From Mucilaginibacter terrae (GTDB taxonomy: Bacteria; Bacteroidota; Bacteroidia; Sphingobacteriales; Sphingobacteriaceae): a DNA stretch of 64,000 bases. The position numbers were made by a program, and so were the translations under genes. Positions within the stretch are counted from its first letter, which is position 1. The number at the start of each line of letters is the position of its first letter. Below are positions 26,463 through 35,993 of this stretch, one piece after another. The stretch covers positions 5,332,001-5,396,000 of the forward strand of contig NZ_JAVLVU010000001.1 of assembly GCF_031951985.1 (NCBI RefSeq). Reading direction: 5' to 3'. The notes below the pieces were generated by a model. That model searched no databases, was not told where the DNA came from, and saw only the letters and a program-made list of their open reading frames with translations.

Positions 26463-27686
26463 TCACGCCTTCTTAAAACTCTTCATTGCTATAAATACAC
26501 TAATGAGCATTAAAATAGCGCCTAACAAATACGGTGCACCGGGGAAATGGATAGAAGATGTTTTAGGATTGGTGAAATGCGCAAATACCGAACTCATTAA
26601 AAGCGGACCAATAACCGTGGCTATACTTACTAATCCGTTTAGGCCACCCTGTAGTTCGCCTTGTTCATTGGCCGAAACGTGGGCCGTAATAAAACCTTGC
26701 AACGCAGGACCCGATATACCACCCAGGCAATACGGAATCATATAAACGTACATTAGCCATCCTTGGTTAACAAATGCTATTAGCACCAAGCCTATGGCGT
26801 AAAACAGTAACCCGGCAACAATGCTTTTTTCCTGACCCAGTTTGGGGATGATGATACGGATCAATCCGCCCTGTATACCAATGAGCAGCACACCAATAAA
26901 TATACCCAGGCTGCTAATGGCGCTTTTGCTCCAGTCAAATTTTTCTACCAGGAAAAAGGCTAACACACTTTCCACTGCTTTTGAAGCAATATAAACCAGG
27001 AAGAATGCACTGATTAAGCCCGATACACCGGGATAGGTGCCAAGCCTGCGTAATGTACTAACTGGGTTAGCCCGTTTCCAATTAAATGGACGGCGGTGTT
27101 CGGGTGATAATGATTCGGGCAGAACGAAATAGCCATACAGGGCATTGAGTAAAGCCATGCCCGCTGCAGCCATAAAGGGTATTTTAAGACCAACCTCACC
27201 CAGGTAGCCGCCTAACGCAATCCCTAATATAAAGCCCAGGCCTGTTGCTGCACCAATAATACCAAAGTTTGCTGCGCGGTTGTCGCCGGTGCTAACATCG
27301 GCAATATATGCTGTTGCGGTGGTGCTGCTCGCACCTGCAATGCCTGCAATTATACGCCCTATAAACAGCCAGAAAACGGTAGGGGCAAAAGCCATAAAAG
27401 CATAATCGATACCAAATCCTACCATCGAAATAAGTAAAACCGGTCTGCGTCCATACCTGTCGCTCAGGTTGCCCAGCACCGATGAAAACAGGAACTGCAT
27501 GAGCGCATATACAAAGGTGAGGTAGCCATTTATTTGCGATGCCTGGCTAACGTTGTAATGCCCCAGGGTTTCGAGTAACTCGGGTAATACCGGGATGATA
27601 ACACCAAGGCCAAGCGTATCAATAAGTATGGTTATAAATATAAAACCAAGTGCCGCAGGGCGTTTGGTTGGGGTAGCTTCGGTCAT
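26463..27686 (-). CDS. MFS transporter, TetA-like (second of tandem pair)
   Basis: 407 residues with about 12 hydrophobic helices. LGFIFITILIDTLGLGVIIP is in helix 1, the motif-A loop GNLSDRYGRRPVLL lies between helices 2 and 3, and YFVLPESLSPEHR precedes the central loop. These are features of the TCR/Tet group of drug-proton antiporters. It lies 30 bases after the end of a close paralogue in the same direction, so both probably form one transcript. Substrate unknown. Confidence 0.85.
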   Translation of the reverse strand: MTEATPTKRPAALGFIFITILIDTLGLGVIIPVLPELLETLGHYNVSQASQINGYLTFVYALMQFLFSSVLGNLSDRYGRRPVLLISMVGFGIDYAFMAFAPTVFWLFIGRIIAGIAGASSTTATAYIADVSTGDNRAANFGIIGAATGLGFILGIALGGYLGEVGLKIPFMAAAGMALLNALYGYFVLPESLSPEHRRPFNWKRANPVSTLRRLGTYPGVSGLISAFFLVYIASKAVESVLAFFLVEKFDWSKSAISSLGIFIGVLLIGIQGGLIRIIIPKLGQEKSIVAGLLFYAIGLVLIAFVNQGWLMYVYMIPYCLGGISGPALQGFITAHVSANEQGELQGGLNGLVSIATVIGPLLMSSVFAHFTNPKTSSIHFPGAPYLLGAILMLISVFIAMKSFKKA

Positions 27687-27716
27687 GGTATCAAACTATC
27701 TCCTTTAAAAAGAGAT

Positions 27717-28988
27717 TTAATGAAAATTGTTTGGTGTAACTTTCTCTTCAGTGCTGTTAAGTACAATACGGGCTTTTCTAAAACTACGTACTGCCAGTAT
27801 GGTGCTCAGCAGCATGAGTACCGCACCCATTAAAAAGGGTGCACCCGGAAATGAAACCGGGGCATTTTTACCGGTAAAGTAGGCAAACAAGGTGGTCATT
27901 AAAGGCGGACCAACAATGGAGGTTACGCTCATTAAACTGGTTAAACCGCCCTGTAGTTCGCCTTGTTCGTTTGGCGGTATCTGGTTGCTAATTAAACCCT
28001 GTAATGCCGGGCCTGCAATACCGCCAAGGCAATAAGGTACCAATATGGCAAACATCATCCAGCTTTGGTTGGCAAACGCAAACAGGAACAACCCCAGGCT
28101 ATATAGCAATAAGCCTATGGCAATACTTTTTTTTTGCCCCAATTTGGGTATGGTTATGCGTATGAGTAAACCCTGCACCAAACCCGATAGTAAGCCTACA
28201 AAACCTAATGAATAACCTACCAGGGATTCGTTCCATTTAAAGCGTTCCATGGTGAAGAATGTCCAGGTGCTTTGTACGGCGTGGGCAGCAATGTAAATAA
28301 GTATTAATGAAGCTATTAAACCGCTTATAGCCGGGTATTTTTTTAATTGCATTAAAGAGCCTATAGGGTTTGCACGCTTCCATTCAAACTCACGGCGGTT
28401 CTCTATAGATAAAGATTCGGGTAATACAAAATAACCATAGGCGGCGTTTAGCAAGGCCAATCCGGCGGCGGCTAAAAATGGTAGTTTAGTACTGTACTGG
28501 CCTAATACGCCACCTAATACAGGACCTATAATAAAACCTAAACCAAAGGCTGCGCCAATGATACCAAAGTTTTGTGCCCGTTTTTCGGGTGTGCTTACAT
28601 CGGCAATATAGGCCGATGCCGTGGTAAAGCTGGCACCTGTAATACCGGCAATTAACCTTCCTACAAACAGCCACCAAATGCTTGGCGCAAAAGCCAGAAA
28701 GGTATAATCAATACCAAAGCCTAATAACGAACCCAGTAAAACCGGCCTGCGTCCATATTTATCACTCAGATTACCCAGCACAGGTGCAAATAAAAACTGC
28801 ATAACCGAGTAAGCAAAAGTAAGCCAGCCCCCATAACGGGCGGCATCGCTCAGGTTGCCATGAATCAGGTTCTCTATAAGTTTAGGGAACACCGGTATAA
28901 CTATACCAAAGCCCGTAATATCAATTAAAAGAGTAATGAAAATAAAGCCTAAGGCTGCCTCGCGTTTAGGTTGTACGGGTTGGTCCAT
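27717..28988 (-). CDS. MFS transporter, TetA-like (first of tandem pair)
   Basis: 423 residues with the same plan as the next gene: LGFIFITLLIDITGFGIVIP, motif A GNLSDKYGRRPVLL, GRLIAGITGASFTTASAYIADVSTP and YFVLPESLSIENRR. Long stretches align with the downstream copy without gaps, so the two arose by tandem duplication. It probably exports small hydrophobic compounds using the proton gradient. Confidence 0.85.
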   Translation of the reverse strand: MDQPVQPKREAALGFIFITLLIDITGFGIVIPVFPKLIENLIHGNLSDAARYGGWLTFAYSVMQFLFAPVLGNLSDKYGRRPVLLGSLLGFGIDYTFLAFAPSIWWLFVGRLIAGITGASFTTASAYIADVSTPEKRAQNFGIIGAAFGLGFIIGPVLGGVLGQYSTKLPFLAAAGLALLNAAYGYFVLPESLSIENRREFEWKRANPIGSLMQLKKYPAISGLIASLILIYIAAHAVQSTWTFFTMERFKWNESLVGYSLGFVGLLSGLVQGLLIRITIPKLGQKKSIAIGLLLYSLGLFLFAFANQSWMMFAILVPYCLGGIAGPALQGLISNQIPPNEQGELQGGLTSLMSVTSIVGPPLMTTLFAYFTGKNAPVSFPGAPFLMGAVLMLLSTILAVRSFRKARIVLNSTEEKVTPNNFH

Positions 28989-29314
28989 GGCCGCAAAAGT
29001 AAAAACTTTTTTGCAGATGATGGTTTGAATGAGCTAATTAGAAGTATTGGAGTCAACAAAAACAGGACTTCCTGTTAAGAAAGCCCTGCGCAATTATCCT
29101 GTAAATATACTACAAAAACAGGTTAACCTGAGTGTCAAACCTACCTGTTGTTTATCAGTAAAGCAGCGAGTACCGATGAACAGGCACAATGCATCGACCA
29201 ATGATTTTAACTTAATTTAACAAATCAAATATGTGGTTTTTATATATCTTGTGCCTGTGATTTCACCAACGATCACACCGTTTACACCTTAACATATCAA
29301 CCTTACACAATTTG
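28989..29314. other. Divergent intergenic region, MFS pair / outer-membrane receptor
   Basis: About 325 bases separate the start of the MFS gene from the start of the receptor gene, and must hold both promoters. A small palindrome AACAGG-ACTT-CCTGTT is at 29061-29076, a possible operator. A TATATCTTG sequence at about 29242 is a partial -7 match for the receptor. No RNA gene or repeat family was recognised. Confidence 0.5.
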
Positions 29315-32038
29315 ATGAAGAATATTCTTCTGGCCGCTTTGCTGGTTTTAACATTTAATACATCTTTTGCTCAAAATAAATCGGGAATTAAAGGTCTCGT
29401 TATCGATTCGGCCACCAATAAACCAATGGAAATGGTGACCATTGGCATTACCAACCTTAAAGATTCAACCTTTGTTTCCTATACCTCAACCACCCAAAAA
29501 GGTGAGTTTTCGTTCAGTAGTATACCTTCCGAAAAGCGGCTGGCCATTATTGCATCGCACACCGGTTTTGCCAATTTTGTAAAACTGGTTACCCTTAAAA
29601 AAGGCGAAACGCTGGATATGGGCACCATAATTCTGAAAACTCAAAGTAAAATGCTGGGCGAGGTAGTGGTATCGGGGCAGCGCCAGGCCATCACCGTAAA
29701 CAAAGATACTATTGAATTTGCGGTAGAAGCTTTTAAAGTGCGACCTAATGCCGTGGTGGAAGAGTTGTTAAAAAAACTACCGGGCGTGCAAATTGACAAT
29801 GATGGAAGCATTAAGGTAGGAGGAAAAGCCGTATCGAAACTCACTATTGATGGCAAAGAGTTTTTTAGCAATGATATACGTATTGCCACCAAAAACCTCG
29901 ACGCCGCATTACTGGATAAGGTGCAGATTTTTGACGATCGCGAAAACGATCCTGACCATTTAATTGATGATTCGAAGGTGAGTAAGATCATTAACCTTAA
30001 ATTTAAGCGGGCTTTTAAAAAAAGTATTTTTGGTAAAGTATATGGTGGGGGCGGCAGCCGCAACAGGTTTGAGTCGGGCGCATTGTTTAATGTGTTTAGA
30101 GATACCTTGCAGGTGAGCGTTATTGGCGTGGGTAATAACTTGAATAAAACAGGCTTTTCAAGCAATGATCTTTCGCAACTGGGAGGTTTTAATCGTAGTG
30201 GGCAAGATGGCATTTACAACGGTACGGCAGCAGTGGGGGGCAATGGCTGGGGCGGTATCGAAAAGATACTTTCGGGTGGTTTTAACCTTAATAATGATTA
30301 TGGTAAAAAGCTTAAAATGAACCTCATTTATTTTTACAGTAACTCACAGATAAAACGGGTTAGTTCGTCATTTACCCAACAGTATTTAAATGCCGATACG
30401 CTATTATCAAATAATACTTACAATGCAACGTCGGTAACCAGCAAACATAATGCTACCGGCCTGGTAAGATGGATGCCCGACAGCACCCTTACCATTACCT
30501 ACACGCCCAAATTATCATTTACAGGTGATAAAAATGAAGCAAGTGGAGATGCCACCCAATTAAATCGTATTAAACCGCTTACCCAAAGTTTTAACTCTGT
30601 TAGTAATGATAACAGCAGTTTGCAGTTTCAGCATACTTTTACCTATCATAAAACATTAAAACGTAAGCGCGAATCGCTTACCATTAATCATAACCTCAAT
30701 ATTAACCCCGACCAATCCACTGATTTTAATTATCTGGCCCTGGCTTCACAAACCGCGGCCATTAAGTCTGAAACGCTGGACAGGCTTACCGATAATGCTA
30801 ACCGCAATACATCTGCCGGGCTCGACGTAAGTTACCGTTATCCGTTTTCGGAAAAAATAATTGCTAATGTGGGTGCCAGTGGCCGTTACAGCTATGATGC
30901 ACGCAGGTTAATTGTATTTGATAAAAATCTGCAAACTGGCCAGTATACCGCCTATTTAGATGATCAAAGCACCGATCTTAACCGTAACCAATGGAGCGAG
31001 GGAATTAAAGGAGGTGTGTTTTATCAAGTTACCAAAAAAATATCATTTGATGTAAACCTGGCTGGCGAGTTTTTGCAAATACGTAACCGCTTCAACAAAA
31101 ACGTGCCCGATGCCAAACAAAACTATTTTAACTTTTTACCCTCGGTAAGGTTGCAGGCTTATGATTTTTCGGTTAACTACAACACCAGTGTATCGCTGCC
31201 GTCGGTTTACAACATACAGCCTATCACCGTTCGTACTACGCAACTTTACGCTTTTACGGGCAACCCTTCCTTAGTTCCTACCCGTAACCACAATTTCAAC
31301 GTAAGCTATAACAAGTATATTCAAAAAAGCGAAATGTTTATTTATAGTAACGCCAGTGCTTCGTTTGATGAGAACAGCGTAATTAACAAATCGCAAATTA
31401 GCCCCGAAGGTATAACGGTAAACATGCCGGTTAACCGAAGCGGGCAATCCAATTTTAACTTTAGCATAGGTTTAAGCAAAAAGTTAACTACCTCTAAAGT
31501 TTGGCAAATAAGCTTCAACCCGTACATGTATTTTTACCGCGCGCGCACATCCGTAATCCTCAATCAAAACGAAGGTTATCAAAATGCAAGCTATTTTTCA
31601 ATAGGCCAATCGGCAAGTATTGGCTGGAGAGAGATTGTTGAAATAACACCGCAATACGCTGTTATACCACAAATAACCTCGTATAGCGGTGTTAATTTCG
31701 AGAAAATTAAATTCACCTCGCATCGTGCAGGTGCCAATTACACAGTAAGGTGGCCTAAGCACATTTATTGGGAAGGAAACTATAATTACAATTATAACCC
31801 GTTGGCCGCAGCGGGTTTTCAAAAGAGCTCAAACCTGCTTAATTTGAGTGTGGCACTGCAAATGCTGAAAAAGGACAGGGGAGAGCTTAAGTTATCATGC
31901 TATGATCTGCTCGATCAAAACATCAATACTTATCGTTACGCCGGCACCAACTCTATAACCGATAGCCAAAACCATATTTTGAAACGCTATTTTTTGCTAA
32001 CCTACATGGTTAAGTTTAATAAAACCACTACTAAGTAG
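29315..32038 (+). CDS. TonB-dependent-receptor-like outer membrane protein
   Basis: 907 residues from the ATG at 29315 (a TTG one codon earlier is rejected). A signal peptide (MKNILLAALLVLTFNTSFA) is followed by a carboxypeptidase-regulatory-like domain (GIKGLVIDSATNKPMEMVTI to about residue 105), a plug-like domain (VVVSGQRQAITVNKDTIEF, LLKKLPGVQIDNDGSIKVGG) and a long beta-barrel with many alternating aromatic strands. This matches the outer-membrane beta-barrel family common in Bacteroidota that lacks a SusD partner; none is adjacent. The imported ligand is unknown. It is a single-gene unit. Confidence 0.85.
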   Translation: MKNILLAALLVLTFNTSFAQNKSGIKGLVIDSATNKPMEMVTIGITNLKDSTFVSYTSTTQKGEFSFSSIPSEKRLAIIASHTGFANFVKLVTLKKGETLDMGTIILKTQSKMLGEVVVSGQRQAITVNKDTIEFAVEAFKVRPNAVVEELLKKLPGVQIDNDGSIKVGGKAVSKLTIDGKEFFSNDIRIATKNLDAALLDKVQIFDDRENDPDHLIDDSKVSKIINLKFKRAFKKSIFGKVYGGGGSRNRFESGALFNVFRDTLQVSVIGVGNNLNKTGFSSNDLSQLGGFNRSGQDGIYNGTAAVGGNGWGGIEKILSGGFNLNNDYGKKLKMNLIYFYSNSQIKRVSSSFTQQYLNADTLLSNNTYNATSVTSKHNATGLVRWMPDSTLTITYTPKLSFTGDKNEASGDATQLNRIKPLTQSFNSVSNDNSSLQFQHTFTYHKTLKRKRESLTINHNLNINPDQSTDFNYLALASQTAAIKSETLDRLTDNANRNTSAGLDVSYRYPFSEKIIANVGASGRYSYDARRLIVFDKNLQTGQYTAYLDDQSTDLNRNQWSEGIKGGVFYQVTKKISFDVNLAGEFLQIRNRFNKNVPDAKQNYFNFLPSVRLQAYDFSVNYNTSVSLPSVYNIQPITVRTTQLYAFTGNPSLVPTRNHNFNVSYNKYIQKSEMFIYSNASASFDENSVINKSQISPEGITVNMPVNRSGQSNFNFSIGLSKKLTTSKVWQISFNPYMYFYRARTSVILNQNEGYQNASYFSIGQSASIGWREIVEITPQYAVIPQITSYSGVNFEKIKFTSHRAGANYTVRWPKHIYWEGNYNYNYNPLAAAGFQKSSNLLNLSVALQMLKKDRGELKLSCYDLLDQNINTYRYAGTNSITDSQNHILKRYFLLTYMVKFNKTTTK

Positions 32039-32124
32039 CCGATAACATTATAATCTAATATTTGAGCACGTAGTTAAAACAAAATGCCTTTTTAGTACTT
32101 GCTTCATAATATTAAAAACGGTAA

Positions 32125-32931
32125 ATGAAGCGTAACGAAAAAATTGTGCTGGCAGTTATTGTCGCAGTTTTTACCCTCGTGTATATAGTTGCTGAGTGTG
32201 CTTTTGAAATGACCGATCAACGGCATGAGTACCAAAACGGGTTACCTATATTTATCATATGCTTTTTAATAACGGCTTATTACAGCTTTAGGTACCATGG
32301 CTTTAAAAAGTGGGAAGCCTACACCACTTTACTTTTTGGAAGCGCATTTTTTTGGCTTGGAATAGTAACGACTACAGATAAGCTACACTATTTATACGAT
32401 GCCATGGTTCACAAACAAGACGAGGCGGTTGTGAAGGTGTTAAGCGTTAAAAAGCATTTTGTAAAAAGTTCTTTTTCATACACTAATGTGGTTATCTCCT
32501 ATGATAATAACGAGGTGGAGATGCAAACCTCGCGCATAAACTTCTTTTTGCTGGAACACAAAAAAAATATACGAATTGTGATAGGTAAAGCAGATGGTTA
32601 CGGCTATTATGTTACTAAACTTTATGATGAGCCGGGAGAAAGAAGCGCAGCCCGTTATAAGTACTGGAAGTTTTGGTGGAGCCGCAACTGGTTTTGGCCG
32701 GCAGCACTCTTGGCTTTTATACTGGTAGTTGCTTTGATGGTTAAGTTCGGTAAACCGCCCAAAACTTATAATTACAATGAAATTCGTGACAAAAAGCCTG
32801 TATCATTTTGGCGAATGATGGCTATTCTCATGGCTGTATTGCTAAGCTTAGCATTATTGCTTTACGTTGGTTTAATAGCTTACGTTTACCTTGTACATGG
32901 CGGTTGCCCGCATTGCAATTTCTGGAAATAA
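32125..32931 (+). CDS. Hypothetical multi-pass membrane protein
   Basis: 268 residues. Hydrophobic helices are at about 7-25, 42-55 and 67-85, and two more in the last third (WFWPAALLAFILVVALMV and MMAILMAVLLSLALLLYVGL). A central soluble segment of about 90 residues (VVKVLSVKKHFVKSSFSYTN, then VVISYDNNEVEM) has a beta-rich look and sits between the two membrane parts, rather like DUF3592-type proteins. It ends GGCPHCNFWK, with a CPHC motif that could be redox active or metal-binding. No firm family. Confidence 0.55.
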   Translation: MKRNEKIVLAVIVAVFTLVYIVAECAFEMTDQRHEYQNGLPIFIICFLITAYYSFRYHGFKKWEAYTTLLFGSAFFWLGIVTTTDKLHYLYDAMVHKQDEAVVKVLSVKKHFVKSSFSYTNVVISYDNNEVEMQTSRINFFLLEHKKNIRIVIGKADGYGYYVTKLYDEPGERSAARYKYWKFWWSRNWFWPAALLAFILVVALMVKFGKPPKTYNYNEIRDKKPVSFWRMMAILMAVLLSLALLLYVGLIAYVYLVHGGCPHCNFWK

Positions 32932-32932
32932 A

Positions 32933-32968
32933 GATGGTTCATAATCCTTCCTTGAACTATGAACCATC
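32933..32968. repeat. Inverted repeat GATGGTTCATA
   Basis: GATGGTTCATA (32933-32943) pairs with TATGAACCATC (32958-32968). The words recur in the longer repeat between trpD and trpF. It sits between two convergent genes and has no T run. Confidence 0.6.
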
Positions 32969-32986
32969 AACCATGAACAAATGAAA

Positions 32987-33694
32987 TTAAAAGTTGGGTT
33001 TCAATAAATACTTGTTGTAGAAACGGAAGATATGCTCGCAAGCTTCTTCGGGGGTATCTACCAAACGGTAAAGGTTTAAATCATCGGGGCTAATATTGTT
33101 TTCTTTGCCCAGCATGGTTTTCTCTACCCATTCAAATAAACCTTTCCAATAATCAACACCTACAAACACAATTGGGAAACGGGCAATTTTACCGGTTTGT
33201 ATGAGGGTAATAGCCTCAAACGATTCGTCGAGCGTACCAAAGCCGCCTGGTAGTACAATGAAACCCTGCGAGTACTTCATAAACATTACCTTGCGCACAA
33301 AAAAGTAATCAAACTCCAGCAACTTATCGCGGTCGATGTACTTATTATGAAACTGTTCAAAAGGCAGGTCGATATTTAAACCTACTGATTTGCCACCGGC
33401 CTCGTAAGCGCCTTTATTGGCTGCTTCCATAATACCCGGACCACCGCCCGAAATAACGCCGTAGCCCTGCTCCGATAGTAAACGGCCGCATTCAACCGCC
33501 ATTTCGTAATAAGGGTTTTCGTTCTTGGTACGTGCCGATCCGAAGATGGAAACGCAGGGACCAATCTTGGCCAGTTTCTCAAAGCCATCCACAAACTCGG
33601 CCATTATTTTAAATATGGCCCACGAGTCTGACACCTTTATTTCATGCCAGTTTTGATTCTGGAAAGCTCTTCTTATTTTATCATCACCTGTCAT
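32987..33694 (-). CDS. LOG-family Rossmann protein (TIGR00730 type)
   Basis: 235 residues with VSIFGSARTK, the SGGGPGIMEAANKGA motif and the LPGGFGTLDE motif that define the LOG (cytokinin riboside 5'-monophosphate phosphoribohydrolase) family, formerly annotated as lysine decarboxylase. Proteins with these motifs usually cleave the N-glycosidic bond of nucleoside monophosphates. It lies 23 bases downstream of the symporter and in the same direction, so the two may be co-transcribed. Confidence 0.88.
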   Translation of the reverse strand: MTGDDKIRRAFQNQNWHEIKVSDSWAIFKIMAEFVDGFEKLAKIGPCVSIFGSARTKNENPYYEMAVECGRLLSEQGYGVISGGGPGIMEAANKGAYEAGGKSVGLNIDLPFEQFHNKYIDRDKLLEFDYFFVRKVMFMKYSQGFIVLPGGFGTLDESFEAITLIQTGKIARFPIVFVGVDYWKGLFEWVEKTMLGKENNISPDDLNLYRLVDTPEEACEHIFRFYNKYLLKPNF

Positions 33695-33717
33695 ATATCA
33701 AATCAAATTATAAATAG

Positions 33718-35202
33718 TTACAACGCTGCAATATGCTTTTTAGCCTTTGAGGTAAGCAGCAAGCCCGCAAAGGTAATTAAACCATTAACGATGATAAGTT
33801 CGTTATCAAATACATAACCACCCAGCAGCTCTTTTGATTCGGTACTTAAAAAGTAACATACAGCCGGCGATATTAAACATATAAATGGCACCAGCTTATC
33901 ATTAACCTGCCTGCTGCTCATAAACAAGCCAAAGCCATATAGGCCAAGCAGCGGCCCGTAGGTGTACGATGCTACCTTAAATATAGCGCTCACCACGGCA
34001 TCATTATTTACGGCATTAAACAATATAATGGTTAAAAACATTAACGCAGAAAATGCAATGTGCACATAATGCCGCATTTTTACCATGGCAGGGCTGTTAA
34101 CATCGGCGCGTTTGTTAAAGTTTAAAAAATCAACACAAAAAGACGTGGTTAAAGCCGTAAGCGCCGAATCGGTAGTGGCAAAGGTAGCAGCCGTTAATCC
34201 CAGCATAAACACAATGGCGGGTAAAGTGCCTAAGTATTTGAGCGCAATAGTGGGGTACAGGTAATCGGTTTTTTCGACCGTGATGCCATTTTTAGCCGCA
34301 TAAATGTATAGCAGGGCTCCCACACTTAAAAAGAAAATATTAATGATGACAAATACCGTGGTAAAGCTGAACATGTTTTTTTGTGCTTCGCCTATGTTTT
34401 TACAGCTCAGGTTTTTTTGCATCAGGTCCTGGTCAAGACCGGTCATGGCTACAGTAATAAACAATCCGCCCAAAAAGTATTTAACAAAATGGAACTTGCT
34501 GGTAACAAAATCTTCCCAAAAGAAAATCTTGGAATAACTGCTGTTTTTAATAGCTTCGGCAGCCTGCAAAATGTTGAAATCTAGACTACGACAAATAAAG
34601 TAGATGGATAAAAACACCGATGATACCAGGAACAGCGTTTGCAAACTATCGGTTATAATAATGGTTTTTAAGCCGCCTTTAAACGTGTACGACCATATAA
34701 GCACTAAACAAATAAGTACCGTAGCGGCAAATGGAATTCCATAACTATCGAATATAAATCGCTGTAAAACAATAACTACCAAGTACAACCTGAACGATGA
34801 GCCAATAGTGCGACTGATTAAAAAGATAGTTGCTGCTGTTTTATAGCTCCATTTACCCAGGGCACTTTCAATATAACTATAAATTGACGTAAGCTGCATG
34901 CGGTAATAAAGCGGCAGCAAAACCGTAGCTATAATAATAAACCCCGCCGCGTTGCCCAGTACAAACTGAAAATATGCAAACTGGTCGCCCCCGGGCGAGC
35001 CAACCTTGCCCGGTACCGATATAAAGGTAACGCCGCTTAGCGCCGTGCCAATCATACCAAACGCTACCAAATACCACTTGGAGTTACGGTTGGCCACAAA
35101 AAAGGTATCATTATTGGCCGATTTGCGCGACGTGAGATAAGATATGAGTATGAGCACCAAAAAGTAGGCGGCTATAAATAAAAGTAAAACTCCTGGCGAC
35201 AT
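33718..35202 (-). CDS. Sodium:solute symporter (SSS family)
   Basis: 494 residues with about 13 hydrophobic helices. The N-terminal LISYLTSRKSANNDTFFVANRNS, GTALSGVTFISVPGKVG and GLDQDLMQKNLSCKN are typical of the SSS/LeuT-fold family. The start is ATG at 35202. The substrate cannot be predicted; relatives carry sugars, amino acids or vitamins. The LOG-family gene follows on the same strand. Confidence 0.85.
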   Translation of the reverse strand: MSPGVLLLFIAAYFLVLILISYLTSRKSANNDTFFVANRNSKWYLVAFGMIGTALSGVTFISVPGKVGSPGGDQFAYFQFVLGNAAGFIIIATVLLPLYYRMQLTSIYSYIESALGKWSYKTAATIFLISRTIGSSFRLYLVVIVLQRFIFDSYGIPFAATVLICLVLIWSYTFKGGLKTIIITDSLQTLFLVSSVFLSIYFICRSLDFNILQAAEAIKNSSYSKIFFWEDFVTSKFHFVKYFLGGLFITVAMTGLDQDLMQKNLSCKNIGEAQKNMFSFTTVFVIINIFFLSVGALLYIYAAKNGITVEKTDYLYPTIALKYLGTLPAIVFMLGLTAATFATTDSALTALTTSFCVDFLNFNKRADVNSPAMVKMRHYVHIAFSALMFLTIILFNAVNNDAVVSAIFKVASYTYGPLLGLYGFGLFMSSRQVNDKLVPFICLISPAVCYFLSTESKELLGGYVFDNELIIVNGLITFAGLLLTSKAKKHIAAL

Positions 35203-35244
35203 AGTTTCAGTTGTTAATTTTGAATTTTTAAACGTTGAAAAATT

Positions 35245-35280
35245 AAGCCCTCTCCTCCGGGGAGGGTTTGGGAGGGGTTA
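35245..35280. repeat. GGAGGGTTTGGGAGGGG repeat fragment
   Basis: CCCTCTCCTCCGGGGAGGG followed by TTTGGGAGGGGTT. A related CCCCACCCCGGCCCTCCC sequence, in the other orientation, lies at 15211-15238. It sits between the divergent starts of the symporter and recR. Confidence 0.55.
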
Positions 35281-35372
35281 ATACTTTCGCATATTTACGA
35301 AATTTAGTAAGTATAAATTAAACCTGTACGCAATGCACCGGTTATTATTATGCAATTTATTAATTTTGAGCA

Positions 35373-35990
35373 ATGAATTTTTCGTCGAAGTTGCTGGAGA
35401 ATGCGGTTGCAGAGTTTTCAAAACTACCGGGAGTGGGGCAAAAAACAGCTCTGCGTTTAGTGCTGCACCTGCTTAACCAGGATAATGCCGATGTTGAGCG
35501 CTTTAGCATAGCCATGACCAAGCTGCGCAACGAAATACAGCACTGCCGCACCTGCCATAATATATCTGATTTACAGGTTTGCGAAATATGCGCATCCCGC
35601 AAGCGCGACCACGGTACCATTTGCGTGGTTGAAGACACGCGCGACGTAATGGCCATAGAGAATACAAATCAGTACACTGGCGTTTATCATGTACTCGGCG
35701 GACTAATTTCTCCCATGGATGGCGTAGGCCCGTCTGACCTGCAAATTGATTCATTGGTAGAAAGAATGAAGGCCGGTGAGGTTAAAGAAGTAATATTTGC
35801 GCTTAGCGCAACCATGGAAGGCGACACTACGATTTTTTATTTGCATAAAAGGTTAAAAGATTACAAAATAAACATATCAACCATTGCTCGTGGCATAGCA
35901 TTTGGAGGAGAACTGGAGTACGTGGATGAAATCACCTTAGGACGGTCGATTGCCACCCGCGTACCTTACGAGAGTTCTCTATCCAAATAA
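35373..35990 (+). CDS. recR: Recombination mediator RecR
   Basis: 205 residues. The helix-hairpin-helix FSKLPGVGQKTALRLVLHLL, four zinc-binding cysteines (HCRTCHNISDLQVCEICA), a Toprim domain with ICVVEDTRDVMAIE and the Walker-B-like tail IAFGGELEYVDEITLGRS identify RecR. It loads RecA at gaps together with RecO (and RecF). A TAATTTTG element ends 4 bases before the ATG, suggesting a very short leader. A glycosyltransferase follows 3 bases downstream, so they probably share an mRNA. Confidence 0.95.
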   Translation: MNFSSKLLENAVAEFSKLPGVGQKTALRLVLHLLNQDNADVERFSIAMTKLRNEIQHCRTCHNISDLQVCEICASRKRDHGTICVVEDTRDVMAIENTNQYTGVYHVLGGLISPMDGVGPSDLQIDSLVERMKAGEVKEVIFALSATMEGDTTIFYLHKRLKDYKINISTIARGIAFGGELEYVDEITLGRSIATRVPYESSLSK

Positions 35991-35993
35991 CAT

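Noticed and set aside
29641..30213. Minus-strand open frame inside the outer-membrane receptor
   Set aside because: It is antisense to the plug and barrel of a clear TonB-type protein.
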